DNA of 64,000 nt, taken from positions 5,088,001 to 5,152,000 of the forward strand of contig BSYQ01000007.1 in NCBI GenBank assembly GCA_030272585.1, in the 5' to 3' direction. Shown in pieces: positions 12,001 through 25,100 of the stretch. Positions within the stretch are counted from its first letter, which is position 1; every line of letters starts with the position of its first letter. The DNA is from Bryopsis sp. KO-2023 (taxonomy: Eukaryota; Chlorophyta; Ulvophyceae; Bryopsidales; Bryopsidaceae). The notes beneath the pieces are model-generated. The model had not been told where the DNA came from. It worked only from the letters and a program-made list of their open reading frames with translations, and did no database searches. A program made the translations under genes and the position numbers.

Positions 12001-13423
12001 CGTGTTTGTTTCTTTTTTTCCTTCAAAGCCCCCAAGAAAACACCTGCCCCGAACAGCCTTTCTCCTTCTCCCTTTCTCCTTCTCCTTTCTGTTTCGCCAA
12101 TCAAGTGGGCTGCAGGGCCTGGATGCAAGGCAGGGGAGCTCACTCACTCACCACCCAAGCTTTTTTTCCTGCCACTCCCCTCCTACAAAGATTTGCCAGA
12201 GAATGCACTCGCTGCCTTTGTAGTTGATGGGGGCTGACAAGACAAGGCGGTACGATCGATCCACGGGGGAATACACCTCCCCCCCGCATTTTACTTGCTC
12301 AACCCGGCTGCGCCAATTGGACATGGACAAAACGGCTCGCTGCGAGTTGGCCCGGTCCGTTGGCTTTTTCTCTTGCCTCGCGTGCGAAGCGATCACTCAA
12401 TCAGTAATGCCTCAAACCACCACAATCTGTAAACGCAAACCAAAAAAGACCAACGAGTGAGCGATTCGTAAGCTTCCCGTCGGGACCTCTCAAAGAACGA
12501 TGGGCAGGGGGGGGGGGGGGCGACCAGCCGAAAACGTGGGAGCGGATTCCTTCGCTGAGACTCTCACGTGCACTATGGATCTGCAAGATTCTTTTCGAAG
12601 CCAGGAAGGTTTTTTTTGGGGGGGGGAGCTGCGGGGGGGGTGCGCAGAAGCGGCTGGCCTTCAGTCAGCCGGTGTCATAACAATTATGATTCACGGCGAC
12701 TTGCTGCTGGGGGGCCGCCAGGCTTCTTACGCAATGAGCTGTCGAACACTGAGTTGCGTGCCTTCTAATTTTAGACAAATCCACTTACATAAGAATCGTC
12801 CCAAACCCCCACAGCGTGCACGAAATAAAAACACATTCATTTGAAAAATCCAGGGTCCACCCATATCCGAGGCATCATTTTCTCCCTCAACGAACAACGA
12901 AATATATCCTTCTTGTTTTCAAATCAAAAGGAAGAAAAAGAAAGAAAAAAAAGAAATAATATAGAAGACGATCGCCTCTTGCCTCTTTTTTTTCCACCTC
13001 AACCAAGAAAAAAACTCAAGCAATAACAATGATGAATAAATATGAATGTGCTAAATAAACCCTTTTTTCCAACGCCTCCTTCCCCCCTCTCACACAAAAA
13101 TAGGGGGGGGGGGTCCAGGACAAAAGGAAGGGAAATAGGGTTGGCACGAAAAGCCACCACCACTGCATGTTTTTTTTTTCCTTCAAGCTGGGCAATAGAA
13201 TTCTGCTTCCAGCATGAAAAACACACCACCCCCAACTCAACCTAAATATACAAATCCCCGTTGACAAGTTTTTTTTTCCTGTTTCTTCCAGACTCTCGAC
13301 TTTCTCACTTTTTCGTAAAAAAATTGTCCTTCTCACTTTCTCTCATTTTTAAAAGTGGACCTTCTCACTTTCTCACTTTTTCTTCTTAAAAAAAGGATAT
13401 TCATGTGGGATTCAGCCCCACAC
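12001..13423. other. Intergenic region, no supported gene
   Basis: Lies between the start of the coiled-coil gene and the stop of the ABC1 kinase, both on the minus strand. Open frames exist on both strands (for example 12148-12396 minus, 12500-12844 plus) but are mutually overlapping, G-run rich and without recognisable domains. It probably holds the coiled-coil gene's promoter and the kinase 3' region. Confidence 0.4.
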
Positions 13424-16400
13424 TTAACCTCTTCTTTCCTCGGCCACTTCTTGGGTTCCGACGAAAAATTTGATAGATCTCGCGGTGAACCGCTGAGTGA
13501 CTTGCTGAGTGAATCTGGCCATCATGTCGATGGCCCCCGGTTGAGAAAGAAGATTGTACAATCGAGGAGCCGTTTGTTCGGCGGACTTTGTCAGATTGGA
13601 TACAGCCTTTTCAAAATCGCCTGGGGTGTAAATCCCCATGGGTCCGCTACCCTGTTATCCACACACACCAAATAAGCAAGTTCCAATTATTAAGCATCAA
13701 AAGGGGGGGGGGGGGAAACAAACCCACACACAATCTGATTTACGTCCTAGCTATAATATCAGTAGAAAAAACATTGTTTTCGTTTGCTGAAATGTTATTC
13801 TGAGTTCCATTTGCCCGAGGATATTCCCATCAATTGAACGGGACAGCGGATTCAAAACGCCCAAGAAAAAGAAAGAAAGAAAGAAAAAAAAAAACGGCCC
13901 TCAGTCCCAGCATACCTCTATTTGGCTCACCTTCCCCTCAGGCACAAGGCCTCCAAGTCGTTCACTAATCAAATTGGCCACCAACTCGGCTCGTTGTCTG
14001 GCAATGGATTCCCCGGGTTGCTCTGGGAAAAGCCTCCCAGCCGTCGCATCTTCACCCATTCGCTCCGAAATACCTCGCCTAGCATTGCCTGCCAAACACA
14101 CCAGTCTGACTGAATCCCATGCGACCCCTGTCAAACTTCACTTTAGCATTCTTCCAGTCATGAGCTAACCGAAAGCTGACACACCCAGCTCTATAAAAAC
14201 CAGGGACATGACAATAAGCATTGGCATTCACAAACCCAACTATTCAATCAAGGAGAAACTCTGGTTTGACCCGTTTGCGAAGGACATGAAGGAAATATCC
14301 ACCTGCTGCCCAAGCATCCAGCATCTTGGACAGCTCCAGAACGAGGGGATCCCTCACTGTTTCAGCAGAGGGGGTCACCAGCCATTCGGCGAGCAACCAC
14401 AGCTGCGATGGGTCGAAGTCGCTGCTCTTGCTTCCCTCGCGCATCAAATTCTCCAGCCTGTTCCACCTAAATCGACCATCCTGCAAACCAAAGCCAAACA
14501 CCACACCCCATATATATATATTACTCATCAAATTTTTTCAGGACCGTGCATTCTTTCGAGCGTCGAAACCTCTGCCAGTTTTTTTTCCCCCCGGAACGCT
14601 ACCTGCAAAACCAGATCCTCGAAGGAAGCTCTTAATTCGGGGACGGGGTCGGTTAACAGTCGCTTTGCCATGTATGGATATGCTTTTCCCAACAGCTTGT
14701 AGTTAGGGTCGGCCGTCAGGGCCATTCCCTCAAGAACAGTCAACGATCGTAAAATCAATGCATAATAGGACGGCACCCTGAACAACCAAACCAAAAAGAA
14801 AAATCAGAACAATGTACAAAAAGGTACACATTTGTTTCCAGTCAATCTCAATGCCCTCGATATTTGACCATACCAGCAGGAATGCCTGGGCCCCACCTGA
14901 ATGGAAAAGCGAACAAGACTTCCCCTAACCCATCAACGATAGCTTTGAAATTCAGCTGAGTGACTGACTGGTCCAGAACGTCGTCGAAAAAGGCAGCCAG
15001 GGCTGGAGCGATCGGCGAGGTGTCGACCGATCTGTCCATGAAATCCAAATCGTAGTAATCCCGACACATGGCATCATAATCTCGGTTGACCAGGTGAACC
15101 ACATGGGCGATCAATGCATATCTAGCGTATTCCGGAGCGGTGCTCATCATGCCGAAATCGAGATACACCAAATCGCCCTCCCTTGTGGCTAGCAGGTTCC
15201 CTGTGAGTGAAAATGGATAGGCTTGTTTTATTTTATTTTCTGAATTCGAGAAGGGAGTGGCCCCTTTGGACAGGCTTGTTTCGTTTTACTAAATTTGGGA
15301 AGGGTATTTTTTGCTCCCTTTCGAAAGCTAAACCACATGCACAGAACAGGCAAAATTTCAAGGATGTCGATTTAGACACTACGCAAGGAAGCACACTGAC
15401 ATCATTCTGACTTATTTCCCCGTAAGAAAAAAAAAATTGTTCAGAAAAAGCACAAGAATATGTTACCTGGGTGAGGATCTGCATGGAAAAAGCCGGCTTC
15501 CAAAAGTTGCCTGAGGGTGCACTCTATTCCGACATCGACGAAATCCACGACGTCCATTCCATATTTTTCCATGTTTTCCGTGTCTGTCAGCTTGATGCCC
15601 TCTATCCACTCCATCGTCAAAACTCGCCTCGACGAATAATCCCAAAAAATTGATGGAGTCCGGATTCTAGGCATGTTGCAGTACAGATCTCGGAACCGCT
15701 CGCAATTATGACCTTCCTACAATAATTAAAAAGAAAAACAGCCTTTCTAAAATAATTCGAAAAGAAAAAGAAAAACAGATGGTCGACGACTGGCCTATTT
15801 TTTCTTTCTTCGTTGTATTTCGACTATGCCTTTCGAAAGTAACAAAACAACCTCCATAATATTTCGGACGGACTTTCAACCCCCACTTTCCATTCATAAA
15901 AAAAAACACAAAAAGGAAACTTTTTTTAATCCAGTCTTTGAAAAAGCACACCCCTCCATTACCATCCCTTGCAACACCCACCATGACATAATCCAATTCT
16001 GCGAACAATCTTCCAGCGAACTCGTCAACTAGGGGTACCAATGGTTGAGTTACAAAATCCACATTTCTATCGATCACGGCCATGAGCCTACGGAGCAACA
16101 CCATATCCAGCGCAATATTCTCTCCGATTCCTGGCCTCTGCACTTTGATGGCCACAGTTTCCCCAGTTCTCAGAGTGCCTTTGTACACCTGACAAAGGCA
16201 CAAAGTTGTCAGTCCAAAATTCAACATTCTACCCCAAAAAAGCTGCAAGAAACGAGCTTATTTCCTTAAAACATCGTCATGCATAGTGTTTGCAAAACAT
16301 GTAAAAGAGTATGAACTCCAAACAACCATAGTTCGGGGTGGCCAAGAAAATCCACACTCGTTGATTTACCCACATGCCAATCCCATCCCAGATTTTTGTT

Positions 16401-17741
16401 TCTTGGAAAAAAGCGACAAGATTGTGTGTGCCAACACCAACAGTGAAGCTTCCACACAAAGATTTTGTTTTGTAAGAGTAGTGCCAGGAAAAATCCAAGC
16501 ATTAACATGAAAATGTTTCATTTGGGCTTATGGGGTGCGCGCACCTGACCCAAACTGGCAGCGGCAACAGGTGCGGACGAAATCGAAGCAAACACTGATT
16601 CCACCGGCCTCCCCAGCTCTTCCTGGATGACTGTCATGGCAATCTTATGTGGGAAAGAGGGCAATTTGTCTTGCAGCTCCGAAAGAGTTTCCAGGTACGT
16701 TCGAGGGAGGAGATCCGGTCGGGCAGACAACGCCTGGCCGATTTTCACGAACGATGGACTGCATCGACAAAAAAATCCATTGTCAGCCTATCGACCAGTG
16801 AATCAGAGGGGGAAAAAAAACAAAAAAAAACAGATAACAATGATGTGCAATTGTCGATTGGGCTCACCCGAGCTCTGCCAACAAATCCCTCAGTCGAGCT
16901 GCCCTTTTTGGCATGTTGGCTTCCAATCGGCCGGTTGCATAATCTTGGCCGAGTTTGGCGACAAATGTGCCTAGCGTCCCTGCGACGCGTGCAGCTCGAA
17001 CATAGAGTTCGCTTTGTCTGGTGTTCATGACTTCCGATAATTTTTCTGGATCGTAACTCACACCCATCTCTTTCAGCAGAGCCGGCATTTCAGGCGTCAA
17101 TGTGTTGAGCTCCATGGCCTCAACCTGGTGGAGAAGAGAAAACTGATTAGAAAACAACTGAATTTTTTGAAAAAGAAATTGTCTGAAAAACAGGAGGTCA
17201 CCTTGCTATTCTTTCTGGCGGGGATTTCAAAGGTGCAGAAAAGTTTAAATTTGGGTTAGTAGTCATGGAGGAGTTGGTGAGGAGGGGAAGCAAGGGTTGA
17301 TGGTTCTTTTTCTGTCAATGAGTGGAGAGGAGAGCGACCAAAAACCACCCAACGAAATTACTCCAGTGCTCCGAGAAATGCCTATCTCAAGATAAGATAC
17401 ACAACCAAATGCAAACAGCCTCGTACACCCACCCATCCTTTCTGGCCACTTTCTGTGAAAAACCAGTCCTCTGCTTCGACAGCGGTGGGAGTCGTGGGGG
17501 GTAAAGGCTTCGCCCCGTTCGCGCCATTACTTCCATTAGCGCCATTCGCACCATTCCCCGAGCTCGAGGTCACCGGCGACTCGCGAGCGACAACTCTCAT
17601 AGGACCGCGCGCGTGAGCTGGCCTGTCGAAGCGATCTTGAAAGCGAGGAATTCGAACATTCTTCGGGGACTTCGAGAGCGCTGGGCCCACGGGCGTCCGT
17701 AACCCGGCGGGCGACGTTCCTAGGTTAGCGTTGGAGTGCAT
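13424..17741 (-). CDS. ABC1/UbiB-family atypical kinase (ABC1K), probably organellar
   Basis: ABC1K proteins are atypical kinases of plastids and mitochondria that control isoprenoid-quinone metabolism. Ten minus-strand exons join in frame: 17741-17433, 17124-16868, 16758-16545, 16188-15982, 15716-15467, 15200-14897, 14777-14603, 14480-14303, 14088-13916 (or from 14109) and 13651-13424, giving about 760 residues. Family hallmarks are all present: the KxGQ motif (VKIGQALSARPDLLP), the Ala-rich nucleotide loop (PVAAASLGQV), the VAIKVQRP lysine, the catalytic HADPHPGN split across an exon join, and YLDFGMM in place of the usual DFG. The typical FPFRVPSYYALILRSL follows, with its Arg codon spanning an intron. 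The first 100 residues are R/S/T/P-rich with an NGANGANGSNGANG repeat and no kinase homology, compatible with an organelle targeting region. It diverges from the membrane-protein gene at 18302. Confidence 0.93.
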
Positions 17742-18301
17742 ACTGTCGTGTCAACCCTCCAACGAAACTCCTGGTGGTCCACCAGAAAAAGGGCTTGCAA
17801 ACGGATGAATGCAGTCTGTTGCTGTCACGTGGGGTTTGTGGTGTCGTGGATTTTGTTTTGGTTTTCTCAATTGAAAAAAGCCAGGATTTGGCTTTCCAAA
17901 TCCTTCTTCTGTTCTTTTTAATCCCCAGCGGGTTTTTTTAATCCTGCATTCTTTCACAGTCTAAGTTTTTGCAGCCCCCCCCCCAAAAAAAAGAAGGAAA
18001 AAAGGGCCAATGGAGGCATTCAGACCGTTTCCGATCCAATTATCACTCTTTTTTCTCACTCCCTGGGGAATTATGTCACAGTGAGGGATGGACAGGCTGA
18101 TGCTAACATAACACGATGTGGTAAGCCATTGGTGAAGTGAAAAAAAACAGCAAAAAATACTTGTCGCGGTGCTGCTCCGCGTCCTCCAGTGCGGTGGTGG
18201 AGGTAGCTAAATTTCGCATGCTACCTTCCCCAACATTAAGAAAAAAAAAAGAGAGAGAGTGAAAAAAAAAACCACAGAGAAAGAAATAATTCTCTGCGAG
18301 T
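17742..18301. promoter_or_regulatory. Shared upstream region of divergent ABC1 kinase and membrane-protein genes
   Basis: A 560-base gap between two start codons that face away from each other. It is mostly T/A-rich with a C run at 17976. I recognise no specific promoter element; the regulatory role is inferred from layout only. Confidence 0.4.
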
Positions 18302-20163
18302 ATGGTGGTGATTCGAAAATCTCCACTGAACCGAAATTCTGTGCATGGCGCTTCCATTCTCATAACCTTCCTGCTGCTTGTTTTGGTGGGTTTTCGAGAG
18401 TCCATACGCAACAATCACACATTAAAAAGAACGACCAACTCACGGGGGTGGGGGGGTCGTTTATTTTCCTTTTTTTTGTTCCGGGTGTGGCGAGCGCTAA
18501 GTGGAGTATTGTTTTCTCTGATTATCACACTCTTTTTTTGTTGTTGGTGTTGTATCGACGCTTTTGTTGGTTCTGCTTTGCGTTTTCTTGCAGAAAACGG
18601 ACGCTCAGTGCAACGGGGTTTTCAGTGGTGAGTTCTGGGGGAACTCACGTAAAGTGTGATAATAAAGTGTGATTTCGGTGGTCCAACATATCCTGGATGT
18701 GATTGTGAGTGTTTTGCCAATGAACTGAAGCATTGGACACCTGTGCTGCAAAATACATTTTTGGATAAATTCCCAGCCAGAAAAGTGTGAGAATTGTGGG
18801 ATGATTTTGAAAACACAAAAAAACAAGAATCGCTGATTCATTCACCCCATATGAAGCTTCCCACCCATGCTTGACTTGAACAATCCCTCGAATCCTCCAA
18901 CTCGGATTTTTCCCATCAAGTCCATGCCAAGTCGGTCCCTCAATCTTGAATAAATGATTGGTGTCAACAGCATTCTAATTCTTGCATATTATAATATAAA
19001 ATTCTCCCCCCCCCCCAAAAAAAAGAAAGATTTACATTGTGAGAATTGAGGTTTAAAAATCTGAAAACATGAGCTTGGATTTTTTTTTGTCGTTGTGGCC
19101 GAAAGGTGGGACGAAATGTCAGGACGATGCAACAACTATTCGGTTTGTGGGAAACGATGCGACAGACGTGGGGACAAATCCAGGTGGGAATTTTCTGGCA
19201 AATATTGTGTGCTTACCTGTGTATGTACATTCATCATCTATGGAAGCAGGTATGACGTGAGCGAATATGTTTGGCCCCAACCCTACCTGTGTTTTTTTGG
19301 AATAAGGTATGTGTGTGTGTGTGTTTTCTTTTGTGCTCCTGAAATTTGATTATGTATGAAAAAATAGGACAGATGTATTTTGAACCAGGGTGTTGGGGAA
19401 TAAATATCCAAAAAAAATTGCTGTTCAAGAGTGCAATCTGTGTGTTTCTGTCCGTTTTGATTCTCTCCCTTTCCTTTTGTATGTTTGGAACTCTGTGGAA
19501 TTAAGTTGCAACCCGCTTCTATACAAAAATACATATTTTTTTTTTCAAGGACTTAATGTTTTGGGGGGTGGGGACGGAGGAGAAGACCACCCCATAATCG
19601 ATAAGTAAAATAATTGATCCAAACAAATGGAACCTTCGATTATGCCCATTATTGCACCATCACAGCATGAGTTGTATTACGTTTCGTTCCACCGCCAGGA
19701 GGGAGTCCCCTGGACATTCACCTTCGACAAACTATTCAGTTCCATGTGGTTTTGTTTTCTTTTTTTGATGGGTTCTTTTTTTTTTTTTATTATTTTTTTC
19801 CCTTAAGATTCAACCCCTGATCCTACGCTCGAAGACCCCGATCCACAAGGTTTGCGCACGTCCGGCTCAGTGGCGGTTGCCGTTCTATTTATAGCGCTGT
19901 TCAACTTCGGCTTTTGTTGTTGTTGCTGGTGTTGCTGCCGAGTTTTGGATTCTTTGAATCACCCCCTCAGCCACAGGGGCCGACTGGGCAATAGGAACAA
20001 CATCGGCTTTCCTGTGATGCAACCCCCCCCCTTGGCTCCAGCACCGGTCGAAATGCATGCCATGGGAAATCAAGCAAACCGTCCGCAAGCTCCGAAGGCC
20101 ACGAGAAATGTTGTCATTGTGAATCCGGGGGGCGATATTGAAATCGGGGTCCCCGATGATTGA
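18302..20163 (+). CDS. Small secreted/type I membrane protein with Cys-rich ectodomain
   Basis: Six exons join in phase to 243 residues: 18302-18385, 18594-18627, 19123-19183, 19250-19306, 19606-19745, 19808-20163. The N-terminus has basic residues followed by a hydrophobic run (ASILITFLLLVL), a signal peptide or anchor. The ectodomain is short and Cys-rich (QCNGVFSG, then RCNNYSVCGKRCDRRGDK). A single membrane helix follows (SVAVAVLFIALFNFGF), then a cluster of cysteines (CCCCWCCC) likely to be palmitoylated. A Pro/Asn-rich cytoplasmic tail ends in VVIVNPGGDIEIGVPDD. The acceptor at 19605 is weak (no pyrimidine tract), so the fifth exon is the least certain. The second exon's donor lies in a perfect 8-bp hairpin. 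No known family was recognised; the reconstruction rests on phase agreement and composition. Confidence 0.5.
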
Positions 20164-22116
20164 TTCTTGGTTTTTTTTGTTTGGAATCGTAGAAGCTTCC
20201 ATAAATTTGCGCCCTGTTTGGTTGAGTGTCCAGAGGGGAAGGCTCCACCGTAGGTAGCGTGTTTCAGATTGGATTGATTTTTCTAGGTTTTGGGAAAGGA
20301 AGGAGAAGTTACAAAAAGAGAAAAAAAACCACATCAACATATTTTGATATATACATATATATATAGGCATCGACCGATTTCCATAATTTGGACTGTTGTA
20401 CTTTTGAGACTTGCAAAAAAAAAAAGAGAAAAGAAAAGAAAGAAAAAATGGGTTTGACCGAGCGAATTGATTCTTTTTCGAAATTCCAGATTTGAAGGAT
20501 CTGGCCCTTTGATTTTGTTGCATCAGGATTTCTTATGCTTTCTGCGACCTGACCAATCGAAAACCCAATTACCTTTTTTCAACCCCACCTCCACCCCCAC
20601 CCCCTGGCACCGATGTTGCTGTATCTTTTTTCGAATTTTTTTTTTTGGTCGAAAGGGAAAAGAATATAATGGGCCAACAATCTCTTGCCGACGAAATAAG
20701 CACTGCAAAGTTGAATGTGAATGCGATGTGAGGGGGGTTCTTCGGTCGTTTTTTTTTTTTTTTTTTCAAACGTGTAGTATGTCTTTTAGTTCATATCTTT
20801 CTTGCGGTAGTTTACCAGCGAAGGATTTGGAGGGGTTAGGTGTGGGCAGGAGATTGATGTCCTATTTTTGGGGGGAGGAGGGAAAGAGTTCCCTCCTGTG
20901 CAATGATGCGCTGAACAATGTGCATGGATGTTGTTGAATGAATGCTGCAACACAGAGGAGCATCCACAGTTAGCTCTTCTACAGCAACAATTCTGCACCT
21001 TCAAGCTTGTTTTTCCATGCAGAAAAAAACATTCCAGGTCCAAATCACTAAGCCATCCTCCCACTCCACAACACACTCCGTATTATTCTTCAGATAATTA
21101 CGAAACAGGAAGTGAACAAAGAAAGATTACATTTCCCTACCCTACCCCAGCAACCCAGATAAGAAGCTGTCAAGATCTGTACTTTGTACGTGGCTTGTGT
21201 GAACTTTCCAATTTGAGTTGTTGTGAGAAAGGCTCAGAAAAAGGCTTCTGTTTATTTGCGTGGCTTTTGGTGTGCTTGAAAGATCATGTAATCGCTTGCA
21301 ACCCAGTGGTTCTTGGCTTGACTTTGGACACAGGGTTGTAAACTTCCTCTGGCCGATCTTACAACTGTTCTGGGAACTGAGGATCGATTGATTACAGTCG
21401 TGCCAGAAACTGGAACAGTACTTAATGGGCTGTGGGTGTGTGAACGATATCCGTTTCGGGTCAAGATCAGTTGATACTTCGGCGATACAACAAATAGCGT
21501 GTCGAAGCTTACAGAAAGACCTAGATACAACCGAGAAGAAGACCATATCCTTGCTCCCAAGATCCGATCTGTACTATAAATAATCTCATTCAATTGGGTC
21601 TGACACAATACAGTGTAATACGAAGGTGTCAACTGCCTTTAGTTCTGAGTCTTGGCCACACCGATGGCAAGCGTTAACTAATGGATAACTAGGGATCGGA
21701 AGATGGCCTCCCACACTGAACACAACGCCACAGTGGAAGACTTGCAAGCGTTGTTTTTTTGCAATTGGGGTCCTGACAAAATAAACTGTTTTTCTGCGGA
21801 CAGAATCAACAATCTTTGGGAAATCTTCGGAACAAAATCAGAGTTTCCAGGGGGATCGTGCGCGTGGCGTCCGCAAGGTGGCCATTTGATTCTCGGAGGG
21901 GAAGCATGTGAAATCCCTGTGAATCTGGTAGAGTCAGACATGGAAGCCGATAATGACGGCGTCGCACCCAGTAAACCGCGGGCGTCTCTTTTGTATCTAC
22001 CTTCACAGCCCCGCGTCCATTTCTATACCCACACTGCCAACTCTATCCACGCCCCCCCCCCTTCGCTTCCACGGACACCTCAAGTTTCTCAACCTACTCG
22101 TCAGAACGACAGCAAC
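20164..22116. other. Intergenic region, no supported gene
   Basis: Contains AT microsatellite (20350-20365), a long T run (20750-20766) and overlapping open frames on both strands at 20928-21632, none with a domain I recognise. The frame of the exchanger gene is open upstream as far as 21703, so part of 21703-22116 may be its N-terminal coding region. Confidence 0.4.
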
Positions 22117-25100
22117 ATGGCCGAAGAAGTCTATGGGTTTCTACCCAAGTAAGTATCCATAGAAACTCCCACGCAACAACTCATCTTGGTATCCTCCCGC
22201 GAAACTTACTTTGAACTGACGCCGAAATTTTCCCATGTGTTGCGTCCAGTCCGGAATCTATCGGGGGCTCCCTGTTCATGCTCCTCGTCTATGGATACAT
22301 CCTGCTGCAAGGAGCGAATCTGTTGGCTGACGGAAGCGAAATGCTCCTCGAAATATTCAGCCCGGGCTTGATCGGAGGTGTGAATTGTGACGCCTTCTGG
22401 TGCGCCCTTTCGTCGAAACGACAGTAGGGGCGCGCTGTTCTCGCCAGACCTGCACTTTGGAAGCGTCACGTGACGTGACGTGTTGTTTTCTTGTGATGTG
22501 ATTTTTCAGGTTTGGTGCTGCCGATTTTGGGGGCGTTGCCAGATTGCTTGATCATTGTGATTTCTGGACTTGGGCCAAAAGAGACAGCAGCCGAAGAGGT
22601 CAGCATGGATAAACACCACCACTCATACACTGCAGAAAATATATAAACAAGCAAAACATAAATAAGCAAATAACTGGATCCAGTTGCATTGCACATGGCA
22701 AGGGGAAAATTGCCACACTGGTGTAGCATACGTGCATGGAAGCTCACTCTCTGTTTCATTATGTCTGACAGGTGAAGGTTGGTCTTGGAACCTTGGCTGG
22801 ATCGACCATCATGTTGCTGACGATAGCTTGGGCTGGATCTCTGTTTTTGGGAGCGGCCGACTTCGATGAGAATGTAATATGATTCTGGAATTTTCCTAAG
22901 ATTTTTCCTTTTTTTTTATTTATGTTTTTGAATATACGTAACCCCTTTGCTCGAAAAACTAAACAGAGTGACGTTCCAAAGTGATAATTCAATTTCATTT
23001 TTTTTTTCCAAGCAATTGTTTTGAACGATAAAAATGTGTTCTGCTGTGAACCGTCGGCTGCACCTCCATGAATTAAAAATAACCTTTATTTATTAAAGAA
23101 GATGAACATGATTCGACAGATGGTTTTTTTTTTTTTTTTTGGTTTTTTTCTTCTGTAGGGTGTTCAAAAGGAGAAGATTCGATCGACTTGGCATCCAGCA
23201 AAGATCGGTGTCAGTGTCGACAAGCCGACCACTCTGAACGCAGCCATCATGGCAGTTACCACTCTTCTCTATCTTGTGGTCCATGTAAGCAAGCACCTCT
23301 CCTGTCATTCAATTTTTCTCAGTACTTAATTTTCCTTTGGGGAGGGGGGGGGGGCGTTTTATCTTAAGGAGATTCTTTGAACCGTGATTGCTTTCTCACG
23401 GCCAAGACTGCAGCGATATTTCCTGGTTCCGCGAGAATAGATACTCCTTGTTGAACGAAGAAATTTCCTTCGCCAATATCTCTTCCCAAAAATAATAGAA
23501 ATAGAAATTTGTGTCTATTTTTTGCACAGTGCTTTAAGTGTTGATTTGATTTCGTTCGTGCATAAAATTCGAAAACACATCGACAAAGGCTGATGTTTTG
23601 CGATTGTTTTTAGATTCCGTACATGTGTGGCTTGACGGAAGACCCGGCCAAGAATCCAAAGCATGGAATTCCAGCTATTGTGGGAGCTGTGGTCTGCCTC
23701 GTCAGTTTGGTTGTGTACAGCATCTATCAGGTAAGTGACATCCATAAAAAAATAGCCTGCAAATGTTTGCATATCCAAAGGAAATTATGGAAGCAATTGT
23801 CTAAATATTAAGCACAGTGGTGGAATCGAATTCAAAATGAACGACATTTTGTGTTTGGCATTTCAAGCATTAACCAGGATGCAAATTTCCATCCAGATGC
23901 AAATTTGCAAATTGTTTTCTTTGCTGGATACATCTTTTTCTTCTTATTCGACACGCTTCGAGGCTCTACCTCTTTTTTTTTGTGAAAAATTGTCTGGGTG
24001 GTAGACCATCTTGTGATTCCCTTATTCACCCCACCACTGTAGACTGCCATTCTTAACCCCCCCCCCTTTTTTTTATGGCATCGTCTGCAGATCATTTACC
24101 CCGAGCTCCGTCGACACATCGTTCGCAAGGAGCGTCAAAGACAGCTGCGTTTCGCAGCCGTGAAAAGATTTGCGGAAATGGCACAAACCTTTGGAGGCCT
24201 GGTTGGACCGGAGGGGCAAATCTCCAGGGAAGCCACCGACAATATCTTTGACATGTTTGATGCCGATCGCAATGGAACCATCGACAGGCATGAATTGAGG
24301 GGGCTTTTGATCGGCTTGGATGTGGCCACCCATCAGCCCGGCAGTGCAAACATCGAAGAAGATGTGGACCACTACATGAAAGAATTCGACAGCGATGTCG
24401 GTGGGAATGTCAGCAAGGAGGAATTCCATTTGGGTGAGTGTGTGTTTTGCTTTTTCTTTCAAAGGTGTGGGTTTACCTCAATGAAACCGTCGGATATTGT
24501 AAGTGGAAGAAGATGGGTCGATCCATCGGCACTGAGGATGAGTTCCAGCTGAACAGGAAAAAATCCCCTGGGAAAAGCCAACAAGATGATTTCAATTTCT
24601 GTTTTTGCCTGTTTTATTGTTTCTTTGCACCTTTAGTTCTGCTCAATGTTGGCATGCGTCCATAATCAATGGATGACGATCTCCCCACATTTTCGAGGCT
24701 TCCAGTTGGCTTCGGTTCCCCAGTAGGGTCAGATCAATGACTAATCCATTACCTAATTCTGTCTGGTTCTGGGAATATTTGAACAGGCATTCAGAAATGG
24801 GTCATGGAGAAGCGGCAAGCATTGGATACGGAATATGCGGAAAGGAAACACAGAATCTCAGCACCAGAGGATTATTTGAAGTTGGATGTGGATAACCCTA
24901 ATGCTCGTCCATTGATCGAAGAAGATGAGTGAGTCACTTGAAAATCTCGGGCAACAGGGAAAAACTTGGCGAAAGCACTGATATGTTTTCAACATTCAGA
25001 AGCGCTCGATTGTTTTAGTAATAATAATCAATGGCTAGGGCTGAAACACTTTCTTGTGTGGAAACGTCTTTTGCGGGCCCATTTCTATTTTATTATTATT

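Noticed and set aside
20467-20937. 156-codon plus frame
   Set aside because: Includes poly-Phe from a T run and no recognisable domain; likely non-coding.
21360-21425. Possible terminal inverted repeat (ACTGTTCTGG ... ACTGGAACAGT)
   Set aside because: The arms match imperfectly and no element-like interior or target duplication was seen.
22206-22469. 87-codon minus frame over the exchanger's second exon
   Set aside because: The plus strand codes a clear NCL segment (ANLLADGSEMLLEI) here, so the minus frame is a shadow.
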